Source: Mixia osmundae IAM 14324
Lineage: Eukaryota > Basidiomycota > Mixiomycetes > Mixiales > Mixiaceae
NCBI RefSeq assembly: GCF_000708205.1
Contig: NW_014575562.1
Coordinates: 311,616-375,615 of the forward strand
Direction of reading: 5' to 3'
DNA: 64,000 nt
The notes beneath the pieces are model-generated. The model searched no databases. It was not told the DNA's origin and was given only the letters and a program-made list of their open reading frames with translations. Made by a program: the position numbers and the translations under genes. Below are positions 33,201-44,786 of the stretch, one piece after another; within the stretch, counting starts at the first letter, position 1; each line of letters begins with the position of its first letter.

Positions 33201-34340
33201 TCGCAAATTTGGGCAGGACTTGCTCATCAGGTACGCAGCTCATCCTGCGCTGCGCGGTAAAGGGCTGACACATAGCGCAGCTCGCGGACCAGGTGATACA
33301 GAAGCGACAGGCGCAGCTCGCGGGTGACAACGTGCAGATTGATGCGAATGCGCTTCTGTCCTCTCTCTCGGCGGGCTCCGAGAATACCGCACTGCCAAAG
33401 ACACTGTCTAATTGGGCGGCATCTTCTGCTTTGCTTGGCACAGGTCTTGATGCTCTTTGCGTAGAGCTCGCACAGCCTGCGCTGCTCGAAAAAGGTACGA
33501 CTCCGATGCTCTTAGCATGATTTGACTGACTGGCTCGCAGTCACTTACGAGCCGCCGTGGATTCTGCGAGCAGAGGAGCTGAGGCGCTTAGCAGCCACGA
33601 AGCACGAGGCGCATGACAAGCTCGTGCTACTGACCGAAGATGTCAAGCGGCTCAACCTTGAGATCACTCATCGCGATAGGACGCTCGATGAGACACATCA
33701 CAAGACTGAACTGCTCGAGCAACGACTGGGCAAGGCAAAAGACCAAGCGGACAAGATCATGCAGCTCGAGGCAGATATAGAGAAGGCGCGAAGACAAGAG
33801 AAGACGACGACGGACAGTTTGGGCGCGCTTCATGCAGAGCTCGCCAACCTTGCGCAAGAAAATGATAAGCTGAAGAAATCTGTTTCGACGCCGACGCCTG
33901 CCGATGCAGTCAAGCAAGATGAGCTGGGGGCGTATCAGGGGTCACTGGAAACGAGCCAATTACTCCACAAGATAGAATCACTGCGTGTGGCCGTTCGACA
34001 TCTACGGAGCGAGAACGGCGTCCTGAGATCTCAAAGTCTCATGAGTGATCTCCGCGAGCTACCGAGATACAGACCTGCTGCTCGTCCGGATCCGGTACGA
34101 CGAGAGATCCAATCAGAGGCCAAGCTATTGCTCAGACAGGCAGCGTTACTCTCGAGCTCTTCCGAAGTAGTTGACTTGTCGATCGCACCATCTGATAAAG
34201 GCTGGCGATCGCAAAGCACGGAGCCGAGGGAACAGCTCGCGCGTTCGCGGTACGCCACCGAGCAGCTTCGCAACAGGATCCGGGACTTGGCGGACCGAGC
34301 AGCCGATGCAGGCTTGCGTAGTGTTCCTCTGTTGACATGA
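30293..34340 (+). CDS. Dynactin p150-Glued-type subunit (CAP-Gly and coiled coil)
   Basis: At least seven exons. The CAP-Gly domain is split by a 51-nt intron: GVVRYAGTTEFAAGRWVGVE, then NNGSVAGKVYFETEENRGVF and VRPSQ. An ~80-nt intron leads to a Ser/Thr/Ala/Pro- and Arg-rich region like the basic domain of p150. From about residue 270 long coiled coils begin (LFEEVQAKMRVLEARRADDR, LKLQSRVTALQDELKKAHSD), with a typical p150 middle region after further introns (RDLNEELEETHSDNEKQLQE). A second coiled coil follows VTYEPPWILRAEELRRLA. This subunit binds microtubule plus ends and dynein intermediate chain. Donors GTGCGT and GTACGC and CTGAC branch sites support the joins. It ends 55 bp before the convergent SIKE-like gene. 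Confidence 0.88.
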
Positions 34341-34395
34341 TGTTGTTGCTACGCTCTGTGCATGTGTGTACAACAACATTGTGGGTGCGTCGCTC

Positions 34396-35406
34396 TCATT
34401 GTCGTCCGGGATTGAGCATCGGATTTAGCTCGTCGTCTGCTTCGGAAGCTTGGGAGATACTGAGCAGTCGCCGCAATTCCGCATTTTCGTGGCGGAGTTG
34501 CTCCAGCTCGATCTCTCTATCGAGTGCCAAGTCTTTGTTGCCTCTGAGACCCGAGAGCAGCGTCAGGTAGCCGCCCCCGCTCGTAGGATCGCTATGGGCT
34601 GCCTCGTGATTCGTGCCCTGGCTACTCGATGAGCCCGAGGCAGACAGGTGAGACGATTGCGGCGAGGCAGCCTCTTCACCGCCTTCGCCCTCGATTGCTC
34701 TGAAAGCTTTTCGCACGAGTTCCGACAGCCTCGTGAGATGATGCGAGAGTGCAACGGGATCTTGCAAGAGGGCATTGTTGGGCTGTAGCAAGGCTTGGTG
34801 ATCGTAGTCGCGTTCGCTTTCTCCTGCCTTGCTCGATTCACTCGAGCCGGACTGTGACGCTTCGGTCGCGGTGCTTGCATTGCCATTGGCGCCGTGGCCG
34901 AACAGGGGATGGCTTGGCGGTATGGGTAAAGCCCCCAGCGGCGCAGCGCCGGCGAGTAAGGCCTCGTAGTGTCGCGCGACTTCGAGCTCGTACTGCTGAG
35001 TAGCATGCTATCCTCGCTGGACACTTCAGCTCTGCACACTGCTGAAGACACGAGAGAGACTGACAGCATACGTCCTGAACTTGGCCATGACGGTATCGAG
35101 CGAAGTCTCATAGTCCCTCAAAAGCATACTCAGTGCTCTCGTATCGTGTTGAAGTGCCTGATTCTCGAGCACGAGCGTGGCATTGAGCTTCTCGAGGTCG
35201 CTATCGAACTTCTCTTGGGAGATGTCGAGGTTGAACCGACGGAGAGTGAAGCCTGCGCCCGTGTGGAGTGCCTGCAGCTTGAGTTCGTCTGTCTGTCGCT
35301 TGAGGACATCGCAGTACTGTCGGTTGGCGCTCAGCTGGTGACTGAGCTCTGTCAGGAGCGCCATGAGCTGTGATGCTTCATCCTGTGGCTGCTCAAGCAC
35401 CGTCAT
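34396..35406 (-). CDS. SIKE/FGFR1OP2-family coiled-coil protein (STRIPAK subunit)
   Basis: Two exons (35065-35406 and 34396-34995) with a 69-nt intron give 313 residues. The first exon holds ASQLMALLTELSHQLSANRQ and then ENQALQHDTRALSMLLRDYE plus TSLDTVMAKFR, aligning with the ENRxIRxLQQENKELRxxLEEHQ...ELIMSKYR signature of SIKE1/FGFR1OP2. The C-terminus has EIELEQLRHENAELRRLLSI, again like the family end. SIKE proteins bind striatin in the STRIPAK phosphatase-kinase complex, which in fungi controls fusion, fruiting and polarity. The central part is Ser/Gly-rich. The gene is convergent with dynactin p150; STRIPAK and dynein-dynactin are functionally linked in animals, though this neighbourhood may be chance. 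Confidence 0.78.
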
Positions 35407-35491
35407 CCTGTCTGGCAGGCTCGCCTGGCTCGGACAGTCGGCGCGCTTCTCTGCTGGCTTTGCTCGGCCTCGACCTTGTCTCGCTATCGGT

Positions 35492-37025
35492 ATGCAGCGC
35501 CTAGCCAGCTCACTAGCTCATCAGCTTCCGCGGAGTGCGACTCGTCAGCTGCCAGCAGGAGTCCGCATCAATCTGCTCGTCCAGCGACACTATGCGGAAG
35601 ACAGCGGGCCAAGGGTGCTCGGCTCGCTCGAGAGTGTGTCCAGCAGCAGCTGAACTGTGCACTGGACCAGGCACTGCGCCAGACGAAACTCTACGATCTC
35701 CACAGACTACAAGGTGGCAAGATGGTGCCCTTTGGCGGGTTTGACATGCCCCTCTTCTACAAGACGACAGGCGGCCAAGGCGCGTGTCATGCGCTGTCTT
35801 CCTGAGCCGGTCACGTCAGCTCATCGGGACAGTGTCCGAGCAGTGGTCGAACACAAGCATGTGCGCGCCCATGCCGGCTTGTTCGATGTCTCCCACATGG
35901 TACAGAGCAAGTTGGTAGGGAAAGGCGCGACTGAGTTCCTCATGCGACTGACGCCCACATCAATCGATGCGCTCGCCTTCACCGATACGCTCTACTCGTC
36001 TTCTTTGAGTGTGCTGCTCAATCATGATGGAGGGATACTGGACGACCTGTTGATCACGCGACAAGGCGAGGATGAGTACTATATCGTCACCAATGCCGGC
36101 AGACGCGAACAGGATCTTCACTGGATCCGAGAACAGCTCGCCGAATTCAACAGCGCCAATACTTACAACATCCGCTTTGATGTCCTAGAGAAACAGGGTC
36201 TCGTTGCTCTGCAAGGTCGGTCGATCGTACGAATAAGGCCGACGTAAGCTCATTGTCCCGACAGGTCCAAAGGCCATGAGGATCCTGCAGCAATTCACAG
36301 ACTTTGACCTCACCACCCTGCATTTCGGCAAAGCCACCTTTGCCAATGTCGATGGCGTACGGTGTCATATTGCTCGGGGAGGCTATACGGGCGAGGACGG
36401 CTTCGAAGTGGGCGTCGCCTCTTTCGAAAAGATCGCTTGCTGAGTCCAATTGCAGATCTCAATACCGCCCAAGGAAACAACGTCACTGTCCAAGAAGATC
36501 TTGAGCCATCAGGATGTCATGCTCATCGGACTAGCAGCAAGAGATTCGCTTCGTTTAGAAGCAGGCATGTGTCTCTACGGCCACGATCTCAACGAGACCA
36601 TCAATCCCGTCGAAGCGAGTCTTGCTTGGATCGTCAGCAAAGCGAGGAGAACGCCAGAGAGCGCGACTTTCATTGGCGCCCAAAGAGTGCTACAGGTACT
36701 CAGAGAAGGTCCAGCGAAGCGCCGGGTCGGATTTGTTTGCCAGAGTGCTGTTCCGCGCGAGGGCGCACCGATCTTCACCGAGGATGGATCTGAACAGATT
36801 GGCGTCATCACTTCTGGCATCCCTTCACCGACGGCGAACAAGAACGTCTCGATGGGCTAGTGAGTTGTCCTATTCTGCGTACGTGGCTAGTGCTCATAGT
36901 GATAAAGCATCAAATCGGGGTATCACAAGCAAGGTACAGCCGTGCAAGTAGCAGTGCGTAGGCAGAACAGGGATGCTGTCGTGGCGAAGCTACCGTTCGT
37001 AGAGCCCAAGTACTACAGAGGGTGA
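35492..37025 (+). CDS. GCV1: Aminomethyltransferase (glycine cleavage T protein)
   Basis: Six exons (35492-35614, 35671-35783, 35833-36215, 36265-36407, 36456-36859, 36908-37025), with introns of 56, 49, 49, 48 and 48 nt, give 427 residues with frame kept throughout. An Arg/Ser-rich mitochondrial presequence (MQRLASSLAHQLPR) precedes LYDLHRLQGGKMVPFGGFDM. Folate-site and core landmarks follow: GLFDVSHMVQ, LNHDGGILDDLLI, YYIVTNAGRREQD, GGYTGEDGFE, LRLEAGMCLYGHD and the C-terminal barrel segment KRRVGFVCQ...GVITSGIPSPT. The enzyme moves the aminomethyl carbon from the H protein lipoyl arm to tetrahydrofolate, releasing ammonia, in mitochondria. It ends 55 bp from the convergent ABHD gene. Confidence 0.93.
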
Positions 37026-37080
37026 TTGCATGCTGACGGTTGTAACAACAAATGGCGTGTGTCTAATGTACTCCTGTCTA

Positions 37081-38464
37081 CTAGAGCTTAGCATCCTGCA
37101 CTGCTTCCCTCAGCTCTGCCGCAAGGATCTTGTCGAATCCTTTCGGATTGTCTAGAAAGACCCAATGACCAGAATGCTGGTTGATCTTCTGCTTGGACCT
37201 CAGCTTCTGTAGCTTGACTGCCGCGCTGTCCGGTTTTGCGCGAATGGCGGCCAAGATATCCTCGCCGCCTTTGGGATCCATCCAATCGTGCTCGCCATAG
37301 ATAAACGTCATCGGCATGTTGAGGCTGTTGACTCGCTTGACCATCGGCCATCGAGCGTACGCGCCCGGGCTGAGGATATGCGCAAGGGCATACTCTCCCG
37401 AGCCCTTTTCGCGACAGATCTGTCTTGCTAGTCAGTAAAAGTTGTGATCAAATTTCAGATCCGCTCGCCTCGTATAGGTATGCATACAGCTCTCGCTGAA
37501 CAGGTGTATCGAATGCAGCGTACCGACGGGTGGCATAGCGAGAGACGAGGGCAGGACCCAAGAAAGTGGACAATCTAACGATCTGAAAGGGCGAGACGTT
37601 TCGTTCCCATAACCATGCCCACCACGCATTCGGTCTGGGTAGTTTCTTCGCTTCTGCTTCGTCAGGCTGACTACCTCGTTGCATGTCTATCTGACTCTGC
37701 TTGAACTCTGCTTGTGTGATTCGTTCCAAGTTCGCTTGCGACGGTGCAGGATCATCGTAGGGATCGCTTTCGTAAGGTGATTCGGGTATACCGACAGGCG
37801 AGACAAGGACGAGCTTGGACACCTTCTCGGGATACTTGAGTGCATAGGCGATCGACATGTACCCGCCGAGCGAATGACCGACAAGCGTGAATTTCTCGAT
37901 CTTTTCCTTTTGCCTGAGCATCTCGAGCGACTCGACGAAAAATTCCTCGGCTTGTTGGACGCGTGACCGCACATTGGCAGGTGTACGAGGATCACCCTTT
38001 GCTTTGATGCGGGGAAAAGAGGGCCGTCCAGATCGACCCATGCCTAGCCAGTCGACTAGATACAATCTCACGTCGTCCTGCGCAGCCATGGCGTGCAGAT
38101 TCTGCCAGTAGTAAGCCAGACCGCCTCCGTAGCCGTGCAATACTATGACAGGATGTTCTTTGGCATCACGTTCCGGTGTACCGATCTCGACCAAATTAAG
38201 TCGTTGGTGCTTGTGCCGATCGTCCAATTGCACGCTGCGCGAGATTGCTAGCTTGCCTGATGATCCCGCTTTGCGGTCCGACTGTGCTTCGGAAGCATTC
38301 GCAGCGATAGGAGAGCTCGGAGCGATGTAGAGTGGAATGGAAGGCTCTAAGCCTCGCCGTAGCAGTGCTTCTTCGGCAGACGCGCTCGATGTTGTCGATG
38401 TGTTCCACCAGTGCGCAAAACTCTTTGACCAGCTGTGTGGATAGGGCGACACTGTCGCCGCCAT
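37081..38464 (-). CDS. Alpha/beta hydrolase of the ABHD4/ABHD5 - Cld1 group
   Basis: Exons 37469-38464 and 37081-37419 give 444 residues. The 49-nt intron appears to start with GC (GAG/GCGAGC) and end ACAG, with a CTGAC branch site. Core motifs: VIVLHGYGGGLAYYWQNL (oxyanion strand), LVDWLGMGRSGRP, LVGHSLGGYMS (nucleophile Ser within GHSL), LVLVSPVGIPE, MTFIYGEHDWMD (acid) and, after the splice, SGHWVFLDNP containing the H-x4-D pair. Unlike ABHD5/CGI-58, where the Ser is Asn, the nucleophile is kept, so hydrolysis as in ABHD4 or yeast Cld1 (cardiolipin deacylation) is possible; H-x4-D suggests acyltransfer. A Ser-rich N-terminus may be a mitochondrial or membrane-targeting region. Confidence 0.85.
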
Positions 38465-38655
38465 CGTACGAGCTCGGACAGCTGCCAGATTGCTAAAACC
38501 AGTGCGCTGAAGGATGCCGAGTTGTCAGTGGCGAGCGTTGGCCGGCATTACGCACACGCGTCCGTTTCGGCCGAGCTCGGGCCGAGTTGGTGCCGTACAC
38601 GTCGTGGCGCATCCGAAACGCCTCATCGCTCGTTGAGTCGACAGTCGAGGAGGAG

Positions 38656-40339
38656 ATGCTATCTGGCTTCCACCGAGATGCTAGTACCTGGCCTCCAAAG
38701 CCAGTCATCATCATCACCGGCGGCAACAGGTACCATCTTTGGCTTGCGCTCGCTGGGCAGGAGCTAAGCCTGAGCGCGCAGCGGCGTTGGCTATGGCATC
38801 GCGCACAGATTGATCAAACAGCTGGGCAATCCCGATGCGACGGACATCGTCGACGCCTTTCCCGAGCAAGTGCCACTCTCAGCAGAAGACAGCAAAGCGA
38901 GATCGCCTTTCTCAACGCCCAATGGTCTCACGCTCGTCTTAGCGTGCCGCAATGCGATCAAGGCCCACCGCGCCTGCTCCAACCTACTCAAGTTGGCCGG
39001 CAAGAAGCGACCGGAGGATTATCGAGATCAACAGATGTGGAAGGCAGAGAGGACAAGGCGCGCAATGGCTCAATCTTTCGACAGTGACGATGACGGGTCC
39101 GCGCCAGAATCCTCAAAGGCGGCTGCGAGCCGACCGAGATATCTTACACGCTTAGAATACAGGCAGCACTGGCTCGATGGCCTTCGCGTCGAATTCGTGC
39201 CCATGGATCTCGCCAGCGTCATAAGTGTATTCGGCACCGTTTCCGCAATTCAGCAAAGGTCTGTTCTCGCGCTCAGAACAGAATGCACGTTGCTTACGCC
39301 GAACGAACAGGTATCCATACGTGACACATTTGTATCTCAACGCCGGCTGCGGACCTTTCATCGGCCTCAACTGGGGCGCAGCGTTCTATGCGCTCGCAAC
39401 GGACTACATCGACAGCGTGACATACCCCAAATACCCCATCGAAAAGACAGGCGAGATGACCAAGGATGGCCTGGGATGGACTTGGCAATGCAACGTCTTC
39501 GGACACTATCTTCTCGTCAGTCTTTGTCCTGCTATCGACGACGCATGTCCCTGAGCAGGAAGTGCAGGCGAGAGGGTTGCTAGATCATCTCAACAAGGCA
39601 CCCTTGCCAGATTCGCGCATCATTTGGACAGGCTCACTGGACGGGCTACCCGAGTTCTACGATCCCAAGACGTATCAGGCTATCGAAGGTGGCAAGGCCT
39701 ATCAGAGCACAAAATTTCAGATCGGCTTGCTTGCGTGGGCCTTCAACGCGCTCATCAAGGCAGAGGCTCGAGGTCACCCGGTGCGCACGCGGAGCTATCT
39801 CTGTCATCCCGGCGTAGTGGCAGGCAATATGTTCTACGATCTCTGTACGTTCCGCCTGCTCACAAAATTCGCATAATATCGAGCTCACGTAAGCAACAGT
39901 GGGATGGTTCCTCGATCTTGGTATGAGGATGGCCTTCTACTTGGCCAGATGGCTTGGGTCGCCCTACCATTGTATCAGCGAGTACAAGGCGGGAATGGCG
40001 TTCGTCTTTGTCGGCCTTGCACCCCTCTTCCTGCTCCATACGCAGCAGGACCGTGCACAGCGACTTGCAAGGCGGCATCTTACCAGATCGTCCAACGGGA
40101 ACGTGCAGATATCTGCAAAGGGCGACCAACCTGTCGATGCGCAGGAGGTCGACTGGCTGCCCACACGTTTCAGTGCACGCTGCTCGCGAGGTGGCAATGA
40201 GTACGTCGGGATCGATGTCGTCTTGCCGTCTGCAGAGGATCCCAGCAGACCAAAGAAGTGGTGGTGGGACGAATCACTGGCGACAGATCTCCTCGAGACA
40301 TGCGAGAAGCACAGACGGCAATTCATAAACGCAAAGTAA
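38656..40339 (+). CDS. ERG27: 3-keto-steroid reductase
   Basis: Five exons starting at the ATG 38656 (introns 38730-38781, 39259-39310, 39516-39558 or 39567, 39845-39899). The short-chain dehydrogenase nucleotide motif is rebuilt across the first splice: IIITGGN, then GVGYGIAHRLIKQLG. Other Erg27 features are LTLVLACRNAIKAHRA, HLYLNAGCGPF, WQCNVFGHYLL and IIWTGSLDG, followed by the active-site YQSTKF (Y-x3-K). A C-terminal hydrophobic stretch, ISEYKAGMAFVFVGLAPLFL, may lie on the membrane. Erg27 reduces the 3-keto sterol produced during C4 demethylation in ergosterol synthesis at the ER or lipid droplet, with NADPH. An acidic Ser/Asp insert lies before the second strand. The third acceptor is ambiguous. 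Confidence 0.9.
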
Positions 40340-40368
40340 TCGCAACAACACGTGTTGTACAATCAGTG

Positions 40369-42774
40369 TCATGCCAACGCACTCTTCTGTGCAGCGATGA
40401 TTGTGTCTGCCCGTCGTCTACGCACCAGACCGTCATCGCGAGCAGCAGGTGCAGTTTCCGGCAGGAGCTTCGAGTCGAGCATGAAGCCAAAGTCCAAGCC
40501 GACGTCTCGCAGCATCGCACCCTGCTTCTTCGTCTCTGCCTTTGAGGCTTCGATCACCGATGCTTCCTGATCTGCGCCATAGACTTGACGTCGAAAGACT
40601 TCTGCATAGACTTCGATCTGTTGCGTCGCCCAACGGACAAAGCCAGATGCAACCCGATGATCGGGAAAAGCCGCCATATACCACTCGCAAGTGTTCTTGA
40701 TGAGTGTAAAGACGACAATCGCGAGCTCGACGATATATATTCGGATGTCGCCTTCGAATGCGATCTGTCTGATCCTACGCTTGACTAGTTTTGCGCGACC
40801 GGCCAGAAAGGCCTCTTGGGCTCGTTCGCCCTCTTGCAAACGCAAGAGCCAGCCACAGCTCTTGACGACCTTTGTCTTGCTGACTTCCTGACTTGACAAG
40901 TCGGACTCGAGTGTAGTAACTAGATCTGCCGTGCGTGCGTCGAGTCGCTTGACGAGGGACGCCATGAACGGTGCATCTTGCTTGGATGCCATGGCTTTCG
41001 CTAGCGCTCCTTTGCCTATCGATAAGCGTTGGTCAGAAATGGCCCCGCTGGACTTGCTGGCACTTACAATTCTCAATCAGGCTGACAGCTTCATCGAACT
41101 CGCGCAGAGCGATCTTGACGGAAAGGTCGTCGCCAATATCACCGACCCAAGCAGGCTCGCCATTGGGCAGTGTTGCGCTCCTGTTCGAGACCGTGCTCGG
41201 CGCGAGACCGACGAAGGCCTCCAAGCTCATTGCACGACCATCAGATTGCTGCTCGGTTTGTCAGAGCTGAAGCGCAGCATGAGGTATGATGCGGACCTCC
41301 TTCCTGGCTTGCGCTTCGCGAGCACTGTCGTTCCGCCTCCTGCTTGTGATCTCCTCTTGGATCTTTTTGAATGCAGCCAGGAGAACGCGCTTATCCTCCA
41401 GCTTTGGCGCTCGAAAAATGACTGTCTCTTTGCCTCGCTTGATCTTGACTGCATTCTGTAGATCTGCAATGCACTCATCGTTAGGAGGCACGTCTTTTGC
41501 ATATGTCTGACTGACTCGTTGCGTCTTTGAGATCTGCCACTGAGATTTCATTGAGCGCGAAGCTGCGTTCAGCGACAAGCCTGACTCGGCCGCCCATTTG
41601 CCTTCGCTTCTGTACGGCTATCAAGAGTGCATCATTGAGGAGGACGAGATGGACAGGCTGTCGTGTGCGGTAAGTCGCAGGATCGACTTCAGTGAAAGCA
41701 GAAGTTTCGTGCATGAGGTGACGGTTTGGCGTTGGTGGTAGATATTTTCTTGAGCCCTCTACGGTCTCCCAGAGTGCTTCAAGCTGGGATCTATAGACTG
41801 CTTGCAAATCTACTATCGAGTTGCGCTGTCCGCGTTTTGCTATGCCTGCTTACGTGTCAGCTCGAGGGTTTCTTGCGCGTTGGTGACTGACTAGCGATCA
41901 AAGACGAGTCTTGAGCAGCTTCGAATGAGACGCCGACTTCGAGACTCTCCGGTACGCCACGCCAGTCCTCCAGAGCGCTCTTGAGCTCGAGCAGATCGTT
42001 CTCGAGCGTTGTGACTTCTTTGGACACCGTGATGAAATCCGAGTAATTGTTCAGGACCGTCTTCTGTAACTCGGTCGAGGTGGATGCATGCTCAGCTAGT
42101 AGAGCGATCTTGGCACGCTTGAGAGAGTCTAGCTCTGTGCCGGGAGGCTCGGTCGCTAGGAAATCCTTGAGAAAGGCCTGCGCATCGAAATGATCCCCAT
42201 GGAGCGCGCTAACATCAAGCTCTGCTGCTCTTTGGCGGGACAACGAGGAGCTCGAGGTAGAAGCAGGCAATCCAGTAGAGCCTGTGGGCTGCCCGATCCC
42301 CAAGAGCGCCATAGCCTTTGACGAGCTGCCCGCAGATGGTGGTCTCGGACCATCAATAGGCCGCGCGTTTTGAAGTGATGGAGCTGCAGCAAAGCTATCG
42401 GACACACTCGGCAAGGACGGCATGGGGTCATGCCTTGCTCTCGCCATCGCTCGGTTGTCCTGCATAAAAGTCCCAACAGACACAGATTGTCGCTTCTTGA
42501 GTAGCGCGGCATTGACTCTTGTGCCTGCCTTAGCGCCCACTCGAGCGTTCGTCTTGCTCAATTCGGGCATAGCCTTCTTCGCCGTGCGTGATTGTGCTTG
42601 AGCGAGCATCTTGGGTGCAATGGATGCCTCTTCCGCGTACGTAGGCACTTCAGGTATCACCATGCGATAGTCGGCCAGACCGCCGAGATTTGGCGTGCCT
42701 GTCGTGAGCATGACCGATCGTCGGGTTCGTAGAGACGCAGAGGACGGATTGCGGTCCATGCCGGGTCGAGACAT
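40369..42774 (-). CDS. EXO84: Exocyst subunit Exo84
   Basis: Multi-exon. The first exon (from the ATG at 42774) has a basic Ser-rich leader, then FDAQAFLKDFLATEPPGTEL, LQKTVLNNYSDFITVSKEVT and LENDLLELKSALEDWRGVP, the Vps51/Exo84 coiled-coil signature. Next comes a PH-like domain: PVHLVLLNDALLIAVQKRR, LVAERSFALNEISVADLKDA and, after another splice, ETVIFRAPKLEDKRVLLAAF. The C-terminal cullin-like helical repeats include EPAWVGDIGDDLSVKIALRE and FDEAVSLIE, then VVKSCGWLLRLQEGERAQEA, and end near AQKSALA. Exo84 sits in the octameric exocyst tethering secretory vesicles at growth sites. ERG27 ends 29 bp away in convergent orientation. Some internal intron edges near 41080 and 41235 were not fixed. 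Confidence 0.88.
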
Positions 42775-42944
42775 GCTGGCCTCGACCTTGGCGTGAGGCG
42801 GTCGTGCGCTCGCTCGCTTTGCGCCTTGCGACGCGTCGTCGTCGTCCTGTTGCCGGCTGATTGGCTCGGCAAAGTTGAGTCACCTTAGCCGGCTGGTGAC
42901 ATACGCCGATGGCGACCTGCGACCATCACGAACCATGACTCGGC

Positions 42945-44372
42945 ATGTCTGTCACCACAACGCGAGAGGACGCAAAGACATATGAAAATGGTCCATCCTC
43001 ACTCAAGGCAGCACTCGGTCGCTCAACAGCATCAGCACTTGCATTTTACTTTTCCAGGTCAGTAGACTCCCTATCGCTGAACGTCTGAGCTCATCCGAGC
43101 ATTCTGCAGACCTGTCCGACTCTTTCGACCCAACAAGCTCGGTTCATGGTCTGCATTCCAGGCGCTCGCGGCAGAACAGGGCAAGCCATTCGGTCTCGCT
43201 TTCGTGCTGTCAGTTTACCGTGCAGAAGGAGTACGTAGTCCGTTCTGTCATCGATGTGTATATCTGCTGACGGGCATGCGCGCACACAGTGGATGGTTGC
43301 TCGACACATCGCGCCGCCCTTTCTCGCCAATAGTTGTGTCGGGCTCGTTCTGTTTACAGTCTATACGAATGCAGAAAGCTATCTTCGCACCACGAGTATG
43401 TCAAGCTACGTCTTGCCGTTTGCGGCCGGCGCAACCGCCGGCTTAGCTCAAGGTCTCGTCTCCTCGCCGCTTGACAACCTACGCGTCCTCGCGACCTCAG
43501 CTGCAGATCCGACGCGACGCAAACGATGGCCCGGTTGGCTTGGCATGATCAAAGACGCCCTCATACCTGTCTGGGTACGGAACGAACGAGGCAAGATAAA
43601 GTGGTCCATCTTTGCAACACGAGGCACAAGCCTCCTGGGCTTGACCGTTCTGCGCGATGCCATCGGGTTTGCCTTCTTCTTCGGCCTGTTTGACTATGCC
43701 AGACGCGGTGGAAGATACATGGGTACGATGATCGATCGGTTTCTATCGTCTGCGCAGGACGCTAGGACCACAGCGTCGCGAGTCGTACAAGCGACTGTTA
43801 TTATCGTTGGCGGCGGAGCAGCTGCCTTTGTCTACAACCTGCTCGGCAAACCAATCGACCAGGCTCGTTCCGTCGTCTTTGCTGGTCGGACGCAATGGCA
43901 CGAGGCATTCCTACGTCAACATGCTCGTGCTCGCGCCGCGAGGAAGCCAATCAGGGCGGCAAGGCGAAGATATCGTTCGCGCCTGCCGTTCCATCCCCGG
44001 CTTAGCTACGCGCCTCTTGCTGTACCTCGCATCGTCTCGGAAGAGATGCCCTCTGCTTGGCACCTGATACGAGCAGCTGTCCGTCGAAAAGGTTGGAGAA
44101 GCTTTGTCTCGCCTGTCGAAGCGCGCGCAAGGATTACAGGCCGCGATCGATCGCGCACTCGTGCTCAACAAATCGCAAGACTCAAGTCTGGCCCGCTGGC
44201 TTCTGGCGATCATCCCGCTCTGGGTGGACCTGAAGTCTACAGCATAAGACACAAGACGAGCCAGATCGTGCTCGGCAGATTGGCGAATGCTGCCACTCGT
44301 ATGTTCCGATACGTCAACCCTACTGCACTCGGCCTCCTCGTCTTTGCGGCAACGAGCGGCGACCTGTCTTGA
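42945..44372 (+). CDS. Diverged mitochondrial carrier (SLC25-like) protein
   Basis: Three exons (42945-43057, 43110-43230, 43290-44372), with introns of 52 and 59 nt, give 438 residues. Two degenerate carrier signatures are visible: SYVLPFAAGATAGLAQGLVS followed by SPLDNLRV, and later AAFVYNLLGKPIDQARSVVF; both keep the helix-breaking P-x-D and a positive residue, though not the full P-x-[DE]-x-x-[KR]-x-[KR]. Hydrophobic helices such as FLANSCVGLVLFTVYT and LGLTVLRDAIGFAFFFGLFD alternate with basic loops. The C-terminal third is strongly Arg-rich. Carriers move metabolites across the inner mitochondrial membrane; the substrate cannot be predicted. A 170-bp gap separates its start from that of EXO84. 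Confidence 0.65.
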
Positions 44373-44786
44373 TTCCGCTCGAGTCAATTCTTTGGCAGAA
44401 CATGTTGCTCTCACTATTGTCAGCCTGGCTTGCTGGATGGCATCTCAACAGCCCGTCTCATGAGTGCGGACTGACGATGGCTCTCTGCAACGCATACTAT
44501 CACTGTGATGCTGTTGAAAAGGAGCCATATTTGACTTCTGTAGGCTCCAGCTTTGCAGGCGTCGCAAGACGTAGACTCATGGCCTGCTACTCTGTACGAC
44601 CTGGAAGCCACGGAGTGGGCAAGCACTCTTATCGGCGAGTCTGATGCCTTCAAGCTACCTTCAGTAGAAATGCATGCTTTTGGTACGACATGATCACGCG
44701 AATGCATGCTGGCACGCCAATTGTCACAGCGCTCGCGAAGGAGAAGGAAAGGCACAGGTACCGTGATCATTCATCGTCTGGTACTG
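44373..44786. other. Intergenic, no supported gene
   Basis: About 410 bp after the carrier stop. Overlapping frames on both strands carry no motif. I see no gene, repeat or RNA here. Confidence 0.4.
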
